DNA of 64,000 nucleotides from Kineococcus gynurae (GTDB taxonomy: Bacteria; Actinomycetota; Actinomycetes; Actinomycetales; Kineococcaceae): the NCBI RefSeq assembly GCF_050871315.1, contig NZ_JBJLRE010000012.1, one strand, 5' to 3'. Below the pieces are notes generated by a model. It was not told the origin of the DNA. It saw only the letters and a list, made by a program, of their open reading frames with translations, and ran no database searches. Every line of letters begins with the position of its first letter. Position 1 is the stretch's first letter. Positions 60,452 to 64,000 of the stretch are shown here, piece by piece. The position numbers and the translations under genes are program-made.

Positions 60452-61968
60452 GCGGCGGCCCCGCGGGGACGCAGGGTGGGCAGGCCGAGGGAGACCCCCT
60501 TGGGCCCGGCCGGCGCGTCCTGGCGGGCCTGCCAGGCGTCACCGGAGCGCGTACGACGCAGGGCGTAATCGGGGCCGTCGGCCTCCAGGTAGTGCGGAGC
60601 CCCCCGGGTGACGGTGACGGTGACGACGTCACCCGGTCGGGGCGACCCGGCCCCCTCGGGCACGCTGAAGTGCACCAGCCGGTTGTCGGGCGCCCGCCCG
60701 GACAGCCGCGCGTGGGCGGTGTCCTTGCGGCCCTCGCCCTCGGCGACCAGGACCTCGAGCCGCCGTCCCGTCTGGGCCCGGTTCTCGGCGTAGGCGATCT
60801 CGTCCTGCAGCGCGGTCAGCCGCTCGTAGCGCTCCTGGACCACGGCCTTGGGGACCTGCTCGGTCATGGTCGCCGCCGGGGTCCCGGGCCTAGTGGAGTA
60901 CTGGAACGTGAACGCGCCCGAGAAGCGCGACCGCTCGACCACGTCGAGGGTCGCCCGGAAGTCCTCCTCGGTCTCCCCCGGGAATCCGACGATGATGTCG
61001 GTGGTGATCGCGGCGTCGGGGATCTGGGCCCGCACCTTGTCGATGATCCCGAGGAACCGCTCGCTGCGGTAGGAGCGGCGCATGGCCTTGAGGACCCGGT
61101 CGGACCCGGACTGCAGGGGCATGTGCAGGCTGGGCATGACCGTGGGCGTCTCGGCCATGGCGTCGATGACGTCGTCGGTGAACGAGCTGGGGTGCGGGCT
61201 GGTGAAGCGCACGCGTTCCAGGCCCTCGATGGAACCGGTGGCCCGCAGCAGCTTGCCGAACGCCAGCCGGTCGCCGAACTCCACGCCGTAGGTGTTGACG
61301 TTCTGCCCGAGCAGCGTGACCTCACTGACCCCCTCGGCGACCAGCGCCTCGATCTCGGCGAGGATGTCGCCCGGCCGGCGGTCCTTCTCCTTGCCGCGCA
61401 GCGCCGGGACGATGCAGAACGTGCAGGTGTTGTTGCAGCCCACCGAGATCGAGACCCAGGCGGCGTAGGCCGACTCCCGCCGGGTGGGCAGGGTGGAGGG
61501 GAAGACCTCCAGCGACTCGAGGATCTCGACCTGGGCCGCGGCGTTGTGCCGGGCCCGGTCCAGCAAGGCCGGCAGCGACCCGACGTTGTGGGTCCCGAAC
61601 ACGACGTCGACCCAGGGCGCCTTGCGGACGATCTCGCCGCGGTCCTTCTGGGCCAGGCAGCCGCCGACGGCGATCTGCATCCCGGGGCGCTGCTCCTTCA
61701 CCGGGGCGAGCCGGCCGAGGTTGCCGTAGAGCTTGTTGTCGGCGTTCTCGCGCACGGCGCAGGTGTTGAAGACGACGACGTCGGCGTCCTCGGCGGGGGC
61801 ACCCGGACCGGCCACCTCGTCGAGGCGGACGTAACCCGCCGCCTCGAGCAGACCGGACAACCGCTCGGAGTCGTGGACGTTCATCTGGCACCCGAAGGTG
61901 CGCACCTGGTAGGTCCGCGGGGCGGTCTCGGCCAGGGCGGGGGCGGGGGCTTCGGATGTCGTGCTCAT
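60373..61968 (-). CDS. miaB: tRNA-2-methylthio-N6-dimethylallyladenosine synthase
   Basis: Radical-SAM methylthiotransferase (531 residues) acting on i6A37 made by MiaA. N-terminal cluster cysteines are in TFGCQMN, FNTCAVREN and VGGCLAQ; the radical SAM CxxxCxxC is in GCNNTCTFCIVP; a TRAM domain follows (about 400-465). The last 40 residues are Gly/Pro-rich and antisense to the proline-rich ORF. ATG 61968 has GGAGGG close upstream; TACCCT also lies 8 nt upstream. Confidence 0.95.
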   Translation of the reverse strand: MSTTSEAPAPALAETAPRTYQVRTFGCQMNVHDSERLSGLLEAAGYVRLDEVAGPGAPAEDADVVVFNTCAVRENADNKLYGNLGRLAPVKEQRPGMQIAVGGCLAQKDRGEIVRKAPWVDVVFGTHNVGSLPALLDRARHNAAAQVEILESLEVFPSTLPTRRESAYAAWVSISVGCNNTCTFCIVPALRGKEKDRRPGDILAEIEALVAEGVSEVTLLGQNVNTYGVEFGDRLAFGKLLRATGSIEGLERVRFTSPHPSSFTDDVIDAMAETPTVMPSLHMPLQSGSDRVLKAMRRSYRSERFLGIIDKVRAQIPDAAITTDIIVGFPGETEEDFRATLDVVERSRFSGAFTFQYSTRPGTPAATMTEQVPKAVVQERYERLTALQDEIAYAENRAQTGRRLEVLVAEGEGRKDTAHARLSGRAPDNRLVHFSVPEGAGSPRPGDVVTVTVTRGAPHYLEADGPDYALRRTRSGDAWQARQDAPAGPKGVSLGLPTLRPRGAAAQSGGGVAGPGCGSGPGVGPGSGIGG

Positions 61969-62073
61969 CACCCTCCAGGGTAGGTCACCCCCACCCACGA
62001 CCCGGTCGTCGCGACCGGGGCCCCCGGGCGGCACGAAGCCCGCGAGGGGAACCCCCGCGGGACCGTCACCGGT

Positions 62074-62099
62074 GCGATGTCCGCGATCACGCGATGTCC
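62074..62099. repeat. 9-bp direct repeats upstream of gluA
   Basis: GCGATGTCC occurs at 62074-62082 and 62091-62099, starts 17 nt apart. They lie about 50 nt before the gluA -35-like box in the miaB/gluA divergent region, near a hairpin at 62039-62061. Possible activator or repressor site. Confidence 0.4.
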
Positions 62100-62150
62100 C
62101 TGGTGGGGTCACGGCCGCATCACGATCTGCGCGCCGCGAGCCCCATCCTG

Positions 62151-62178
62151 TGGTCAATGTGTGACCTGCCTGTACGGT
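62151..62178 (+). promoter_or_regulatory. gluA promoter, near-leaderless
   Basis: TGGTCA (62151-62156), 16 nt, TACGGT (62173-62178), then 8 nt to the ATG. No ribosome site, so transcription probably starts at or next to the start codon. Confidence 0.5.
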
Positions 62179-62186
62179 CTGGCTGC

Positions 62187-62987
62187 ATGTCCGACCAGCA
62201 GCCGACGGCTCCCGCCCCCACGTCGAGCCCGGCCGACCGGCCGGGCGGACGTCGCCCCCTGGTGGTGATGGAGGACGTCGAGAAGCACTTCGGCGCCTTC
62301 CACGCGCTCAAGACGATCAACCTCACGATCGGTGAGGGCGAGGTCGTCGTCGTCATCGGTCCCTCGGGCTCGGGGAAGTCCACCCTCTGCCGGACCATCA
62401 ACCGGCTGGAGACCATCGACTCCGGGCGCATCACGATCGACGGCAAGGACCTGCCCGCCGAGGGCAAGGCCCTGGCCCGGTTGCGCGCGGACGTGGGCAT
62501 GGTGTTCCAGAGCTTCAACCTCTTCGCCCACAAGACGATCAAGGAGAACGTCACGCTGGGACCGGTCAAGGTCCGCGGGCAGAAGGCCGCCGAGGCCGAC
62601 AAGCGGGCCCAGGAGCTGCTGACCCGGGTCGGGGTCGCGCACCAGGCCGACAAGTACCCCGCGCAGCTCTCCGGCGGGCAGCAGCAGCGCGTCGCCATCG
62701 CCCGGGCACTGGCCATGGACCCCAAGGTGATGCTCTTCGACGAGCCGACGTCGGCCCTGGACCCGGAGATGATCAACGAGGTCCTCGACGTGATGACGAG
62801 CCTGGCCAGGTCGGGGATGACGATGGTCGTCGTGACCCACGAGATGGGTTTCGCCCGGCGGGCCGCCGACCGCGTCGTCTTCATGGCCGACGGGCAGATC
62901 CTCGAGGACACCGACCCGGAGACGTTCTTCACCGCCCCGGAGCACGAACGGGCCAAGGACTTCCTGTCCAAGATCCTCACCCACTGA
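62187..62987 (+). CDS. gluA: Glutamate/polar amino acid ABC transporter ATP-binding protein
   Basis: ATPase of an amino acid uptake system (266 residues). Walker A GPSGSGKSTL, Q-loop VFQSFNLFAHKT, signature LSGGQQQRVAIARAL and Walker B LFDEPTSALDPE are complete. The first 30 residues are a Pro/Ser-rich extension. Followed after 67 nt by a glutamate-type binding protein, it matches the gluABCD order of Corynebacterium; the permeases lie beyond the window. Confidence 0.92.
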   Translation: MSDQQPTAPAPTSSPADRPGGRRPLVVMEDVEKHFGAFHALKTINLTIGEGEVVVVIGPSGSGKSTLCRTINRLETIDSGRITIDGKDLPAEGKALARLRADVGMVFQSFNLFAHKTIKENVTLGPVKVRGQKAAEADKRAQELLTRVGVAHQADKYPAQLSGGQQQRVAIARALAMDPKVMLFDEPTSALDPEMINEVLDVMTSLARSGMTMVVVTHEMGFARRAADRVVFMADGQILEDTDPETFFTAPEHERAKDFLSKILTH

Positions 62988-63054
62988 GGTCCACCAGTTC
63001 ACGCGCAGAACCAGCCGAGTTCGACAGCACCCGATGCACCAGAGGAGTCATCTC

Positions 63055-63960
63055 ATGAGGTCCCTGCGAACCGTCGCCCTCGCCGGCACGGCCACCGCCC
63101 TGCTCGCCCTGACCGCGTGCGGCGGCGGGGGTGAGCTCTCCGGCAGCGACAACGCCGAGCAGCCGAGCGCCGACACGTCCGCGACCTTCGAGGCGGGCAC
63201 GACGATGGCCGACATCCAGTCCGCCGGCACCATCAAGATCGGCACCAAGTTCGACCAGCCTGGTTTCGGCCTGGCCAACCTGGAGAACGTGCCCGAGGGC
63301 TTCGACGTCGACGTGGCCGAGTACATCGCCGCCAAGCTCGGCGTGGCGCCCGACAAGATCGAATGGATCCCCTCCCCCAGCGCCCAGCGCGAGGACCTCA
63401 TCGCCAACGGCGACGTGAGCATGGTCGTGGCCACCTACACCATCAACGACACCCGCAAGGAACGGATCACGTTCGCCGGGCCGTACTACGTGGCCGGGCA
63501 GCAGATCATGGTGGCGAAGGACAACACGACCATCACCGGGCCGGAGAGCCTCAAGGACAACCCGGACGCCAAGATCTGCTCGGTGACCGGGTCGACCCCG
63601 GCGGAGAACATCCGCGAGTACCTGGCCAACCCGGCCCAGCTGGTCGAGTTCGCCGTCTACAGCGACTGCGCCGCCCAGCTGGCCAGCGGTCAGGTCGCGG
63701 CGGTCACCACCGACAACGTCATCCTCACGGGTCTGGTGGCCAACTCCGACGACGCGTTCAAGCTCGTCGGCGAGCAGTTCACCGAGGAGCCCTACGGCAT
63801 CGGGATCGAGAAGGGTGACACCGCCTTCTGCGAGTTCATCAACTCGACCCTGAAGGAGATGTCGGACGACGGCTCCTACGAGAAGGCCTGGAACGCCACC
63901 GCCGGTCAGTACGAGGGCACCGAGGTGCCGACCCTGCCCGAAGCCGACGCCTGCGTCTGA
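63055..63960 (+). CDS. gluB: Glutamate ABC transporter substrate-binding lipoprotein
   Basis: Family 3 solute-binding protein (301 residues) with signal peptide and lipobox LLALTAC (lipid anchor on Cys22). The core has GTIKIGTKFDQPGFG, EGFDVDVAEYIAAKLG, NDTRKERITFAGPYYVAGQ and the EEPYGIGIEKGD hinge. The similarity to GluB suggests glutamate; specificity is inferred. A strong ribosome site AGAGGAG sits 7 nt before the ATG at 63055. A hairpin follows the stop. Confidence 0.92.
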   Translation: MRSLRTVALAGTATALLALTACGGGGELSGSDNAEQPSADTSATFEAGTTMADIQSAGTIKIGTKFDQPGFGLANLENVPEGFDVDVAEYIAAKLGVAPDKIEWIPSPSAQREDLIANGDVSMVVATYTINDTRKERITFAGPYYVAGQQIMVAKDNTTITGPESLKDNPDAKICSVTGSTPAENIREYLANPAQLVEFAVYSDCAAQLASGQVAAVTTDNVILTGLVANSDDAFKLVGEQFTEEPYGIGIEKGDTAFCEFINSTLKEMSDDGSYEKAWNATAGQYEGTEVPTLPEADACV

Positions 63961-63972
63961 CCTCATCCCCCG

Positions 63973-64000
63973 GCGGGCGGTCCGGCTCCGGACCGCCCGC
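63973..64000 (+). terminator. Hairpin after gluB, cut by the window end
   Basis: At least 12 bp of perfect stem (GCGGGCGGTCCG) with a 4-nt loop. In a gluABCD operon this would attenuate expression between the abundant binding protein and the permeases. Confidence 0.6.

Overview
The window is high-GC DNA with an almost fully coding, mixed-strand layout and strong G/C bias at third codon positions. It points to a free-living actinobacterium. Three neighbourhoods support this: parE–DUF7455–DUF456–sigA (15.8-18.4 kb), lexA facing a LysM gene next to nrdR (48.6-51.6 kb), and miaB–miaA–dapF–hflX–lexA all lying within 12 kb. Overall content resembles Kineosporiales (Kineococcus-like), but that placement is an inference from gene content, not a computed result. 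I see no tRNA, rRNA, CRISPR array, insertion sequence or prophage gene.

Layout. 0-6 kb: a sugar ABC operon (binding protein cut by the window edge, two permeases, no ATPase) translationally coupled to a putative glycosidase and a PcaD-like alpha/beta hydrolase; a type-B carboxylesterase faces it. 7.6-13.5 kb: a complete fructose PTS unit on the minus strand (DeoR regulator, fruK, EIIA, EIIBC, then HPr and enzyme I). 13.7-18.4 kb: the topoisomerase/sigma-factor neighbourhood. 18.5-25.3 kb: a universal stress protein, several DUF proteins, a DedA protein and a glucosylglycerate-hydrolase-like GH63 enzyme. 25-31 kb: a divergent EamA/LysR pair, gnd, and a gntR-MFS operon. 31-36.6 kb: UdgX, a lipoprotein, a PfkB kinase, a haloperoxidase-like hydrolase, an aldo/keto reductase and a YihY protein. 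36.7-46 kb: an AI-2E-family transporter, a fused asymmetric ABC exporter, an LLM oxidoreductase, an E. coli-type short SerA, an NAD(P)-binding protein and a transglutaminase. 46.6-54.5 kb: a cysteine-less DksA-like protein, PAC2, nrdR, the SOS pair (LysM/lexA), a racemase and DinG. 54.5-62 kb: an SDR, hflX, a methyltransferase, dapF, miaA, an antitoxin-like gene and miaB. 62-64 kb: the start of a glutamate ABC operon (gluA, gluB), leaving the window.

Two patterns run across the window. First, at least eleven genes without a clear Shine-Dalgarno sequence have a TANNNT-like hexamer (five times TAGCGT) ending 6-8 nt before the start codon, the geometry of leaderless transcripts; I used it to choose several starts. 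Second, most convergent gene pairs are separated by long perfect hairpins, while several other pairs overlap antisense. DNA-damage functions cluster loosely (lexA with SOS boxes, the LysM division-inhibitor candidate, DinG, UdgX). No obviously novel multi-gene system is evident. The strongest leads are the leaderless-promoter set, the ATPase-less glycoside operon, the asymmetric fused ABC exporter, UdgX, and a short transmembrane ORF interrupted by an in-frame TGA.
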